NCBI RefSeq assembly: GCF_000004195.4
Contig: NC_030681.2
Coordinates: forward strand, 22,336,482 to 22,400,481
Length of the DNA stretch: 64,000 nt
Source of the DNA: Xenopus tropicalis
Taxonomy: Eukaryota; Chordata; Amphibia; Anura; Pipidae
Reading direction: 5' to 3'
The notes under the pieces were generated by a model. It saw nothing but the letters and a program-made list of their open reading frames with translations, was not told the origin of the DNA and ran no database searches. The position numbers were made by a program, and so were the translations under genes. Below are positions 53,441 to 64,000 of this stretch, one piece after another (position 1 is the first letter of the stretch; each line of letters opens with the position of its first letter).

Positions 53441-55426
53441 TAGAGCTACCAATTAGATATTATCTTTAACTTTCTAATTTATGTCAAATAGATGAATTGC
53501 AAAATGGTTACTATGGATAACTAACTATTTAACAAGGGCTTCTCCCAGATCTAAAAGCATTAATATGAACACACATTTCATGCACATTGATACCATTCAT
53601 AAAAGGTACTTGGGCCCATATACTCTGGTTGCACTTGCACTTTTCAAGGCAGAACCCTGAAATTACATCTACACTGGGCTTGGTTGTTGTTCCAGGTGAA
53701 TCGCACACATAAGCCATTCACATTGGCTGGCTAGAAGTGATGCCATCCCTACCATGAAAACATTTGCCACAATTTGAGCTTGATGCAATGGACACAACTT
53801 GCAACATGCGCCTTTAAGCTGTAATTCTGCATTTTTGCCAAAAACATGGCTATTTGAGTCCAAAAATTGCCCTTTGCACCTTGTGTAACGATCATTAATG
53901 AGCCTTATGATTTTCTAGCTCAATCAAATGCTGTTCTGTATGAGAAAGCAATGAGACCAATGTGGTGAATTCTAATCTGACCATGTGCAGACACATTCTG
54001 GTTCGCATCCAATGCCCCAGCAGTTAGTAATTTATATTTTCATAGCTTTGGGGAAGGTGACAGCCATCAGCAGCAAAACTTTAGTCAAGTGACTGCTCAT
54101 AGTTGCTTTCCCCGCAGTGAAAATTCACCACGGTCAGTTTCCTCAACAGCAGGCAACAGCTTTCAGAAAACTTTAATTGGCTAGAACAATTTAGAGACCT
54201 TTCTATCGTAAATGGAACCGAAGCTACGAATATAGCATCTTTCCAAAATTTTAACCATTTCTTCAAGACCTACTGTACGTGTACCGACTTCATACTACAT
54301 ATATGTAAGGAAAGGCAACAGGGATGGAAGGGAGTTTTCTTGTACTGTATATGGAAGCAAAAAAACAAACTGCATGGGTTAATTAGTGTAATCATGAGGT
54401 AACTCGACACTGGAGGGCTTTCAAATAGCCAGATTCCCAATCAAACGGCTCACCTGACACTCTCTAATGAGCTCCATAGGCAGCTATTGAAATGAGTTTA
54501 GACAACTTTACAGTGGAGAATATATAGCTGAAGGTTGCTTCCTGTGAACATTGCTCAGGGATCCATGAAAAGAAACAAATAGACCATTCCCTATACTATA
54601 TCAACATTTTAGGGCACCTAGTAAGCCACAAAATATACTATTGACTTAAATAGCATGGCTAGGTTTGCCATAGACCCTCCATCTGGTTCAAACAGTCAGA
54701 ACAGAACCCATCAGTCTTTTCATTATGAAATCTGAGTAAAGTGTGTAGTTTTAGTCCAACACTGTTGAGTCTGGAATCTGTTGCCACATCATTGTCACAG
54801 GGCTCCATGTAGACATTAATAAATGTATTGCAATTGTAATCCTTTCTGTATTAGTGCAATGTGCATATCTTAATTCAATTTGTGGCTGAGTCGCAGACCA
54901 ATTTTTCATGATTCAATATGACAATGGATTGGATTTGATACAATGAGCTTGCAAATCTAATTATTTTTACATTGTAGCTCCATAAGAACCTTCAGTGTTT
55001 GCTGGGTCATCAATATGCTGATAATTTATTGGTGTAAAACAAGGAAAGAATTTCCAGTAGCCATGGGACTTTCCTGCTCCATCTTCTCCTCGTTCTTACC
55101 ATGAGAGGAAGATGTGCATAGCGGAGTGACCAGTCAAGCTCCATTTTGATGTGTTACTAGTTTAGAATTAAAAAATGGACCTCACCCAGATGACATACCC
55201 AGAGATATGGATATTTGATAAAATAAACTTTGTAGCCACCATTTATTGAATTAAATAATCTTAACATTTAAGTTCATGCAAAAAGTTGTATTCAGGGCCA
55301 GAACTATGGGTTGAAATCAACTAGCTCCTTCTCAATTAGCTCCTTCTCAACTAGCTCCTTCTGAATTGCAGAATGTCATAGAATATCATTGTCTATCTCT
55401 TACTTAAAATGACTTTACTGTGAATC
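53441..55426. other. No recognised feature
   Basis: About 2 kb of unique-looking sequence. Near 55318-55370 a short tandem of TAGCTCCTTCTCAAT occurs (three imperfect units). Open frames are short and without domains. Confidence 0.4.
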
Positions 55427-56042
55427 TTAAAGGAGAACTAAAGCCTAACTAAAGAAGTAGTCTAGAAATGTTGTACATTATGTTTGGGTTTCTGTACCAG
55501 CCCAAGGCACCCACAGCCCTTTAGCAGGGAAGATCTGTGCCCCCAAAGATGCCCAAGTAGCCCCCCATCTTCTTTTCTGCTGATTCCCTGTACTCTGTGC
55601 TGCTGTCACTTACCTGAGCTTAGGGACCCACTCACAATATATTGTTTATAGAATATAAATGTCACAATATACTGTATATATAGAATATAAATGTAACAGT
55701 ATAAGGCTGATTAGTTATTCACTTTGATTCACATAACATGACAAACCATCAGAATATAATAATCAGACCTGTAGCATCAGTTTATATGACAGTTAAACCT
55801 CATTTTCTGCTTGATAATTTGTGACAACCCCTTAGCTCAGCTTCTCTACAGCTGCTCAGAGCCCACTGAGCATGTGCGCTAAGTTCTAACATAATCCAAG
55901 ATGAGAAGCTCCTGTGACAACTGTAAAGACCTGTATCATTACTACTATAGAGATGCCGAAATTTTGGCTACAGCAGTCAGTTTAGTATATAAAACATGGC
56001 ATTTATAGCCATATTTAATTTTAGGGTTTAGTTCTCCTTTAA
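55427..56042. mobile_element. T2-type (Kolobok-like) MITE, intact ends
   Basis: Left TTAAAGGAGAACTAAAGCC, right GGTTTAGTTCTCCTTTAA: a perfect 15-bp inverted terminus with TTAA at each end (55427-55430 and 56039-56042). It matches the TTAAAGGRR signature of the Xenopus T2 MITE family. The interior has a local direct repeat (ATAGAATATAAATGTCACA and ATAGAATATAAATGTAACA). Confidence 0.9.
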
Positions 56043-58116
56043 TAATGCCTTTAAAACAGAAAAAGCCATGTGGACACTTTCCTGGAAATTAATGGGACTC
56101 TAAAGTTATGTGTTCAATAATATATACAATAAACTCCAATAAAGTAAGAGCTAGAGTTTTCTGGATTATCCAGAGGATATGCTCTTGTGATCAGATTCCT
56201 ATCCACCATCACCCAAGTGGCACCATGTGCTGCATTATTAGCTGTAGATGCAGAAGTTTCCTGCTTTAATTTGAGTTTTAGAAATAAAAGCTGCGCGTTT
56301 GGGACGGCAATTTAAAATCACAGATCTGCCAGACTCCAAATACAATACACCATGCTCCTTGGATTAAAGATATTGTCAAGTGAAAGCTCTGGATATATTC
56401 TATTCAAATCTCAGAGACACTTCTCTTATATCAACTCTATGCCGTATTGACTTTTTTTTTTTTTGGTTTAGCCTCTTCTGTTGCTGAAAAGCTGCTTTGA
56501 TTTGATATGAATCTGCTGTCCAGTATCTGATTACCCGCTACATTGTGCCTAGCGTTTTTTCATGTTAAGGTTCACGTTCAATCTTGCACGTCCTGGCTTC
56601 TTTCAACAGAGCCGCAAACATAACGGGCTACGAAAATCTAATACACAATATTCTCGGCACAGTGCGAAGCAGAAACCCAGGTAGGCTAACTCTTTAATAG
56701 CTGTAACCTGCTGACTGCTGAACAATAGATACATGGCAATATAGTGCATTCCGCACAACAACCATTAAGATAATTACAAACAGAAAAGAATTCCCAATAA
56801 CCATTATTCACGTTTCTAATGTTTGGGGCCCAGCAGTAAAGAACATTACAATAGGTCAGTATATTGAATAAACCATGAGGTGTTGCAAAGCTTTGCAAAT
56901 ATAACCCGATGTATATCGCTTTATTTCTCAAATGAACTTTAAATTATTCATTTTAAAGGCACATGTGCGCTGGAAACGTGAGAAATGCAATGGCGAGCAC
57001 CTTCTTCTTTTGGAATGCAATCCTACAGATTTTAATTAGTCTCTTACTTAATATAGATCTGGAGCGCTTGTTATTGAAAGAATTATATTGTTAATATTTC
57101 TCTACATTGAAATCAGACTTTTTAAACTGATCATCATAAAAAAGAGATTCTTTGTTGCACTCTTAAGGGCTCATTAACTTGCATCAACATGCTGTCCTCG
57201 CACTTTCATACGGTTGTGTTTGGTGCCGCCATCTTCCCCCTTCCTTGTAATCCAAATTTCAGTCGGTTGCAACTATTGACAAAGAGGAACCGTGGAACTA
57301 CTGCTACCACCGGACCAAGAAGTAGCTCCATGGTTCCCACAGTTGCCTGCATCAATCACCCTAGCATAGCTGCAATGAAAGAGTAGGGCACACGGATCAC
57401 AAACCAAATGCTAGAAATGAAGACAACAAGGCTTAACATTTTTTTTACTACAATTGCATCTAAATTGTGTTGACGTGCAAGCGCAACTGCATTGATTTTA
57501 ATGCATCAGCTGTAATTGTGTCATGTGCATCTCCCCTTAGCAATGGCAGTTATGCCGGAATCATAGAGAAAAGATTGTGCTGAAATTGTACTCAGCCCAC
57601 TGAACTTGCTGTGTAAGTGACCTCTTTAGACACAGGTCTTTGCATTCCAGAATATTGTGCAAAGACCTGTGTATTTCCCATGTATTCAGAACCACCTGCA
57701 TTTGGGAGCACTGTATTTTTGAAGAGTGACACATGGGTAGCCCCTTTTGATGCTCCATGGCATTCAGAGCACCATCAGGTCCAAGGTTCTTGTAAATCCT
57801 GTACCAACTGCCTGTGATAAGCATTGAATACTAGGGTCCCTTGCATCCCTGTATGCTCTGCTTTGTACCATGAGTTGGACTTAATATGCACAAGGTGTAG
57901 AGTACAACAAATCCCACAAATACACATGCTCAGTGGTTGGGATCCAATGTGGTCCCTTAACCTGTGAGCAAAGAATAAAGGGGTAATTTATTAAGTAGAG
58001 TGCAGGGTGCAAAATAAAAAAAAGACTGATGCCACCATGTTTGTCATACTTTGTACTTTGCACACTGCCCTGCATTTCTTTGAATTTGTGTCCTACTAAA
58101 TAAAATGAAGAGTTCT
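56043..58116. other. Unique sequence; possible conserved block about 56480-57180
   Basis: CGCTACATTGTGCCTAGCG, ACAGAGCCGCAAACATAACG and AATTAGTCTCTTACTTAATA lie in a repeat-free stretch that reads like conserved non-coding DNA. No exon structure visible. A short palindrome at 57630-57672 is listed separately. Confidence 0.3.
57630..57672. repeat. Perfect 15-bp inverted repeat
   Basis: ACACAGGTCTTTGCA (57630-57644) and TGCAAAGACCTGTGT (57658-57672) around a 13-base loop. It could form a cruciform or hairpin RNA. It is not followed by a T-run, so not terminator-like, and its role is unknown. Confidence 0.9.
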
Positions 58117-58450
58117 GTCTGCATTTAGCTGTACTGTATTCAGGAGGGGTGGGCAGGGTGAGGCATTTAGATTTACATTTAGACTCAGTCTGGCAATAAG
58201 GGCACGGTCAGACCCCAAATTTAACTGCTTTTAGAAAGCGCATTAAGGGGCAAGCTTTTGTATCCTTAAGTGCTCTAGCATTTGCGTCTGGGGTCTTAGT
58301 TCGGGTTCAGTTCCACTGGCTTAAAGTTCTAGGTTTAGGCCATTACAGAATCTGACCTAAACCTAGAACCTCTATGTTTTCTTTCAAGTCCCCTGGTTTG
58401 AAAACCTAGAGGTTCTATGTTTAGGTCTAATGTTGTAAGTATTATGGCAT
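58117..58450 (+). repeat. Duplicated segment, copy 1, with inner palindrome
   Basis: TCTGCATTTAGCTG, GGAGGGGTGGGCAGGGT, TCTAGCATTTGCGTCTGGG and CCTAGAACCTCTATGTTTTC are shared with 59883-60112. Copy 1 also has a GTTCTAGGTTTAGG/CCTAAACCTAGAAC inverted pair at about 58327-58371 and a further CCTAGAGGTTCTATG. Confidence 0.85.
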
Positions 58451-59804
58451 GTCCAATTCAGAAGAATAAAAAAATATTGGCTCAATTCTATTCCTTGAAA
58501 CATTTTAGTCTGTCATTATTCTACAAGGTAAAGGAGTCCGACCGATAGGGTCTTTTTTCATTTTAAGCACTTTGCCTTTATGCTGTGCTTGTTGAAAATG
58601 CAAGTTTTCAATAAAACAAACTATTTAGCCATATGGAAACATAATTAGTGGGATATGATATGTCCTTGTTGCTTAATAAGAATTATTTGTATATATCTAA
58701 TAAACTCAGATTAAGGTGCAATTATTTCTGAACAAGCTTACTTTTTCGTCTACTAGTTGTATCTTTACAATTAATATATCATTTTGGTGTGGATTTAGGG
58801 CTGTGGGACATTGCTAAATTAATCTGAAGAGAGAAGTAAACACCATAGTCATTTTATGTTACCCCGGGCTTTTGAATAAAATCCATGCAAAAATAAATTT
58901 AGCAACAGGAAATCTGGTGCGTTTGCATTTTTATTTGTTATCTTAATTTACAGTGCTCTCCGTTCGGTCTGTGTTCAATAGATGTAAATTTATTATGTAA
59001 TTATGTCTAAAAGAAAGTCATTTTTTTTCTTTGGGTTTTCAAGTAGTCATGTAATTATCACTATGGGGAAGAACGAGGGACTGAACTATCTGAAACGTCG
59101 GGGAGTAATGTAATGAAAGCCGCAAAGTTTGCTCGTGGTTTAGTAACCCATGGAAACCAATCAGCAAGTTGGATTCATTAATTATAGTATAGCAAACATC
59201 TGATTGGTTTCAATGTGTTATTAGAACCAGTTCAAACATTTAGCAGTTTATCTGTTCTAATACACTAGTACCTATGGTACCACTGATCATAAAATACTAT
59301 GGGTGGCTGCAGTCATTCATGTGGACAGCCTTGCCTTGAAAAGATTTCCTACATTGCATAACACCCTTGAGTTCAGTGGCCTGGTATAAAATACTCACTT
59401 GGTCTTGTCTTGTGTATGGTAACATGTCTCCACAATCTGATTGCTGATATTGCAAACCACTAAATAATTTACAATAGGACTACATCAATCAGTGTCAGTC
59501 TGTTGAAAACATCTTAAGTGCTTCTTTTTATAGACTCTGGAGCAAATATCCTCAAATTGTGGAACTGCCCCCCATGAAGCAGTCTTTGGGCCACCAGATT
59601 TAGGGATGAAAGTTTATTTTTGTATTGGACATTCCTGTATCTACAGCTTAATGGCTGCATTTAGAATATAGTTATATAGTGATATCAATTATATCAAATC
59701 ATTGTAATCTGGGGGGTAAACAATTTTTTTATGAGGAAGGAGTCCTGGAATCCAAAATGTCTGAAAATTTGAGATTTTATACCTGATTGGTGAGCCTGAA
59801 AAGA
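58451..59804. other. Unique sequence; possible conserved block about 58700-59050
   Basis: AACTCAGATTAAGGTGCAATT, TCTTTACAATTAATATATC, GGTGCGTTTGCATTTTTATTTG and GTAATTATGTCTAAAAG suggest dense homeodomain-type sites. The CTGAAACGTCGGGG at 59090 resembles the 3' strand of a hammerhead but lacks the rest. Confidence 0.3.
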
Positions 59805-60175
59805 AATGGTTTTGGTTATGAAGTGGATAACCAAAGCTTATTGACCTGTTTCTATTTATGGAGGGTCCCCCTGATCAATACAGTGCTTTCTGCATTTAGC
59901 TGCACTTTATTCCGGAGGGGTGGGCAGGGTAAGGTACTTACATTCAGTCTGGCACTAAGGGCACAGCCAGACCCTAAATTTAACTGCATTTAGAAAGGGT
60001 TTACATCCTTAAATGCTCTAGCATTTGCGTCTGGGCTGTTAGTCTGGGTTCAATTCCACTGGCTTAAAACCTAGAAGCCTAGAACCTCTATGTTTTCTTT
60101 CAAGTGCCCCAACTGTTTTGGTTATGAAGTGGATAACTTCAAAGCTTATTGACCTGTGTCTGTGGATGGTCTGAG
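59805..60175 (+). repeat. Local duplication flanking copy 2 of the 58.1-kb segment
   Basis: GTTTTGGTTATGAAGTGGATAA followed by CAAAGCTTATTGACCTGT occurs at 59805 and again at about 60114, roughly 309 bp apart. Between them lies the 59883-60112 copy of the 58117 segment. The block thus combines a tandem and a dispersed duplication. Confidence 0.8.
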
Positions 60176-61840
60176 TGGAATTGCATCTTCTCACATTTCC
60201 GCATCTGCTAATGCACCATTAAAACAAGAAGAGGCATTGGTAGATAAGATTTCTGGATCTGAATTGAGCTTTTATGGTAGCATTTAGGTAAACTGCCTGA
60301 CTGAGCTTGGACATGTGTGGCCACCTTAACATTGGTAGTGATGCCTTGGTAAATATATATAGAGAGAGAATTATTAAAGAGTTAAACAATTAATGAATTC
60401 TTGCTTTAGACTGTAACACAGAAGGAAGCCTCAGCTATCTTCACTAAATCGCGATGACTGGTTCTTGATTTCAGCTTGCATCACAAAACCAATAATCACA
60501 GCATGGGTATGATGCGAATTACACTTTGGTTTAATTAACTTTACAGTATTACATGAAATAGACATTTTTAACACGCGCCCTTCACATAAGTAACTTAAAA
60601 ACATTACTTAAAACTTTCACAAATATAGGATTAATTTCAATCTGCGCGACTGCCGAGCTTTTATCAATAAAGAACACAACGTTCTTTCCAAAACATCTTG
60701 TATTTGGGGAGTTGTAAAATCTACGAGTTTAAACATTAGGCTGGATTTACTGCTCAATATATTTTTTTCCCAAACAATTTGAGCCGTGTTTTCTATCTCA
60801 GTGGTTGGCACATAATTGGTTGTGCAGCATAAGCTTCCATCCTCCAAACAGAATCCCGTCGTGTAGCTGAGTTTCATGCAAACATGGGACCTGTTCCTTA
60901 ATGGAGGCATCTGAATTACAACCTACTTGTGCACTTGTCTGAAGACAAATCTAATCACAATACAAATAACTGAATTCTAGATCTTGTTTCATAAAAAAAA
61001 TGACCTTAAATACGGTATATTTTTTTATATGTGCAATGGGAACAGTTGTTTATTCTTGAATTCCATGCAAACACCTGTATAAAACTGCAAAAGGGCCATA
61101 GAGTAAAGACTTCTGTTGGGTAATTAAATTGTGATTCCAACAGTATTCGCTATGTAGGTTGCACTGAGGTAGACATGAATGAATAATAAAACTTCATAAA
61201 AATCTTCAGCAATAAGGTAAGGTTGATTTGCTGGACTGATTCAACCATAAGAAGCTTCTGCTGCCAGACTGCTTTCTAAAGCTGTGATCAGTGATGCGTT
61301 ATGACAATAGCGGCCTTTCCAGCTCGCGTCTACTCAGCAGGTTGACGGGCTTCCCCAACTGACACTGTGCCTTCACATGTTAATAAGCATTAAGAATTTA
61401 TAGAAGAGGTTCTAGAAAGCAAAGATGGGTTGCCCAAGCCCGAAGGCCGGTTATGTTGGAATTAGGTGAATGCTTATGTTCATTCATTTGTATAGCACTG
61501 CAACAACTATGAGCTGATAGAATGGGCATTGCACACCCAAACAGAAAAGTTATTTTATGCCAAAAACTAACTTTCTACACTAGTTAGTAACTTGCTATTG
61601 TAAAAAAAAGTGTTGCTGCTATTGTAATAAAGTGTTCCCTTGTGAAAAAAGCTCCAGCACATTTAGCTGTGACCTTTAAAATAGCACAATTAAAAATGTA
61701 GATGATTTTTAAACTTCTCAGAAAATCTCAGCACTTCCAAAATGCTTTCTTTTGCTATGTCCCAGTGACAGCAGGCATGTTTAACCCTCTGCCTTCATAC
61801 AAAGAGACAGAAACTAGGATAGAATTACATACTGCAATTC
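60176..61840. other. No recognised feature
   Basis: Unique-looking sequence. A 97-codon minus-strand frame at 60617-60910 has no recognised domain. Short homopolymer runs only. Confidence 0.4.
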
Positions 61841-62159
61841 TTAGGGCCATGGTAGACGTAGAGATTAGTCGCCCGCAACAAATCTCCCTTGTTGCGGGCG
61901 ACTAATCACCCCGATATGCCATCCCACTGGTTTGAATGTAAATCACCGGTGGGATGGCATACGCGGCGACACGGTTTCCTGAAATTGCGGAAGTTGAGGA
62001 GGAAACTTCTGTGATTTTGGGGAAATTGCGGCACCGCATATGCCATCCCACTGGTGATTTACATTCAAGCCAGTGGGATGGCATTTTGGGGAGATTAGTC
62101 GCCTGCGATACGGGAGATTTGTCATGGGCGACTAATCTCCCCATGTGCCACAGCCCTTA
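61841..62159. mobile_element. PIF/Harbinger-like MITE with internal hairpins
   Basis: The element is 61844-62156, GGGCCATGG to CCACAGCCC, with TTA on both sides (61841-61843 and 62157-62159). Inside the left end, GATTAGTCGCCCGCAACAA and TTGTTGCGGGCGACTAATC form a perfect 19-bp hairpin around ATCTCCC. TGCCATCCCACTGG blocks are inverted across the centre, and a weaker hairpin with GGCGACTAATCTCCCC lies at the right. Several open frames on both strands come from the palindromes. Confidence 0.82.
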
Positions 62160-63679
62160 TACTGATAAAAAAATCATTTTCAAAATAAATGCATTCCATG
62201 CAAGGAGGGGAAATAATACAGAAGAGGTGCAATGAGAATCACAATGAGACAGTAACTAGTAATAATTTGCACCCCATTGACACTAACAAAAATGCAAATG
62301 CAACTTTCATGCAATTTGCCAAGGAGGCTGCGAATTAGTGTGTGCATTGGGGAATTGAGCATAAGCTGCAGTGCCTGATAATAATGAACATAATGCTGGG
62401 TTGGGGGGTAAAAAACATGGCAATTTGCATCTGTTTTTGGAATTTGGATACTATACGTGTGTTCATAAATGAGAAGCTGGAAATCCAAGTAATACACCGG
62501 CTACTTATTTAATGCACCTCTGCTATGAAGGCTTATGAGCTGGGAGGCAGGGGGCAAAGTGCAAAAGAATGGGCACTAGCAGACATTTTTATGCACCCTT
62601 GATAAATTGCCAAAAGTGTTTGCATTCTGTTTTTTAGCACCCATGAATACAGTACTGCATCATAAGGGGCATTGTATTCCATTGTATTCCAAGACAGGTA
62701 TGGGGCATGAGTAGGAAAACCTACATACCTACTCCTATGACCCCTTAGAAATACACTACTGCCTAGGGTGGTGTGAGGTGGGAGGAGGCATGTCTAGCAG
62801 CGCTGAAGTCATGAGGGGAGTGGGTGTGGAGATATGTACATTTCCTCCTTTGCCCCTCTCCCAATCCCCTAACTTGCATGTCATTTTGATGTCCAAATCA
62901 GGGAGTGGTGACGGACACAGGACATCATGGGGCCTATATACGTACCACCTGCACTATGGGCAGGGCTAGCCTGTGAGCGTTAATGATGCGCTCTGCACCT
63001 TGAGCTGAATTTTTTGTCCGGTGCAAGTTGCAGAGTGCAGCACTAACCCCGCTGCAATTGGATGTGAATGAGTATTAAGGGGCACACTAAGCTCTCTGGA
63101 GTTCTAAAGGTGGATTAAATTGTCCCCAGGTTTTGTAATAACTACAACACGTTCTAAAGGATTCTACGGTTTTTATGGGCACTGCTTCACTAAAAGACAA
63201 CTGTAGATTTTTGTGTGTTGCTTTGTATTGTCTCAGTTGTACTCACACATGAAGGTTTTGTGAGCAGTCAGTTTTCATACAGATGCACAGAAACCATCCC
63301 TTTAGCTTTCAGCTATCCAATGATAGGGCAGCAGACTGGACATACTTCTTTCACATACCTTAATGAATGAATGATTTTCAATAATTAATAGCTATGGAAG
63401 AGCAAGTTTTACAAACCTACCTGCAATGTTTTACTTTACCAACTTCAGGATATTGGAACCACATGAAAAATACAATCTGTTTCTAAATCACTAAATAATA
63501 GTATTATAAAATGAAAGCCTTAGCATAATAATATCTGACAATGCTCACTGCGGGCATGTGTCATGGAAGATGCCTCTGTCAGCCTCTGTTAAATGCATAA
63601 GAACATGTCAACAAAAACTACATTATAGTTTTGCCTTATTTCACCTGTATTTAGTTTAAGATATCTTAATTCTCCATAA
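62160..63679. other. No recognised feature
   Basis: Unique-looking sequence. No repeat termini or coding signal identified. Confidence 0.4.
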
Positions 63680-63965
63680 CACTCTCCTACTCCCTGGTCT
63701 TACCTCTGAAACAACCTGCTTCTTCCTAATAAATTCATTCTTATGGTCCCTTTTAAGCATGGCTTACATGTCTTTACATACAGTATGTCTTCATATGTAC
63801 CTGGTCATCTCCATTGATCTCTCAACTTTGAGCGACCACATCCACTGCCATCTTAAACCTCTTTTCTCCACCTGTGCCTTATACATGGAATTCCAAACCT
63901 GAATTCCTCTGCAAGTATGTCTTATTCATCTTAAAACTAAGCTCAAGTCCTACCTCTTGGATCAC
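63680..63965 (+). pseudogene. Decayed LINE ORF2 fragment (CR1/L2-like)
   Basis: CTCTCCTACTCCCTGGTC, TTGATCTCTCAACTTTGAG and ATGGAATTCCAAACCTGAATTC resemble the end of a vertebrate non-LTR ORF2. The frame WNSKPEFL...FILKL recalls the WNSLP...FKSKLK pattern. Much diverged, and the clade is uncertain. Confidence 0.35.
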
Positions 63966-64000
63966 TAGTGCAGGTCCTGGTCCAGTCTTGACCTTTATTG

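Noticed and set aside
59080..59115. CTGAAACGTCGGGG as another hammerhead
   Set aside because: It resembles the GAAACGTC strand, but I could not find a convincing stem II or a CUGANGA-like strand upstream.

Overview
The window looks like intergenic or intronic DNA of an anuran amphibian, most likely Xenopus. The main reason is the repeat content: TTAA-flanked MITEs with TTAAAGG termini (T2 type), several other families that I recognise as common in Xenopus DNA, and Penelope-like retroelements. Composition is AT-rich. I found no convincing host protein-coding exon and no convincing tRNA or rRNA gene. The only long coding sequence belongs to a retroelement.

Layout. 0-16.8 kb holds hAT-type MITEs (1.4-2.2, 6.3, 10.0, 14.1 and 16.5 kb), a large inverted duplication (3.8-4.2 kb), a TA-flanked MITE with an amplified 113-bp core (4.4-5.3 kb), a 52-bp satellite of about 20.7 units (8.3-9.4 kb), two CpG-rich palindromic MITEs (10.7 and 12.4 kb), and a short element at 14.7-15.1 kb with two hammerhead-ribozyme motifs in tandem between 11-bp target duplications. 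16.9-21.2 kb is a Penelope-like element (PLE). It has a 750-residue reading frame with reverse transcriptase, a CCCC zinc knuckle and a GIY-YIG nuclease, and a pseudo-LTR with a hammerhead-like fold lies on each side. 21-38 kb is a mosaic of T2-like, PIF/Harbinger-like, hAT and TA-flanked MITEs, with 21-bp and 113-bp internal tandem expansions. 38-43.7 kb holds a 161-bp dimeric ribozyme-like repeat, a solo LTR with a 5-bp target duplication, another pseudo-LTR, a T2 MITE, and a hAT element with a LINE tail inserted in it. 44-53 kb has more hAT elements, most with 8-bp duplications, and a TCTA microsatellite. 53-64 kb is poorer in repeats: one T2 MITE, one Harbinger-like MITE, a local duplication at 58-60 kb and a decayed LINE fragment at the right end.

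How the parts relate. The PLE protein is the only recognisable enzyme. It is a plausible past source of mobilisation for the small hammerhead-bearing elements, which share its 3' architecture (ribozyme-like fold, AATAAA-like motif, GTGCTG-like tail, often a TA repeat). The DNA-transposon MITEs are all non-autonomous here and no transposase was found. Repeat-poor stretches with ATTA-rich, compact sequence (about 5.75-6.1, 29.0-29.5, 39.6-40.2, 56.5-57.2 and 58.7-59.05 kb) could be conserved regulatory DNA, but that is only an impression from the sequence.
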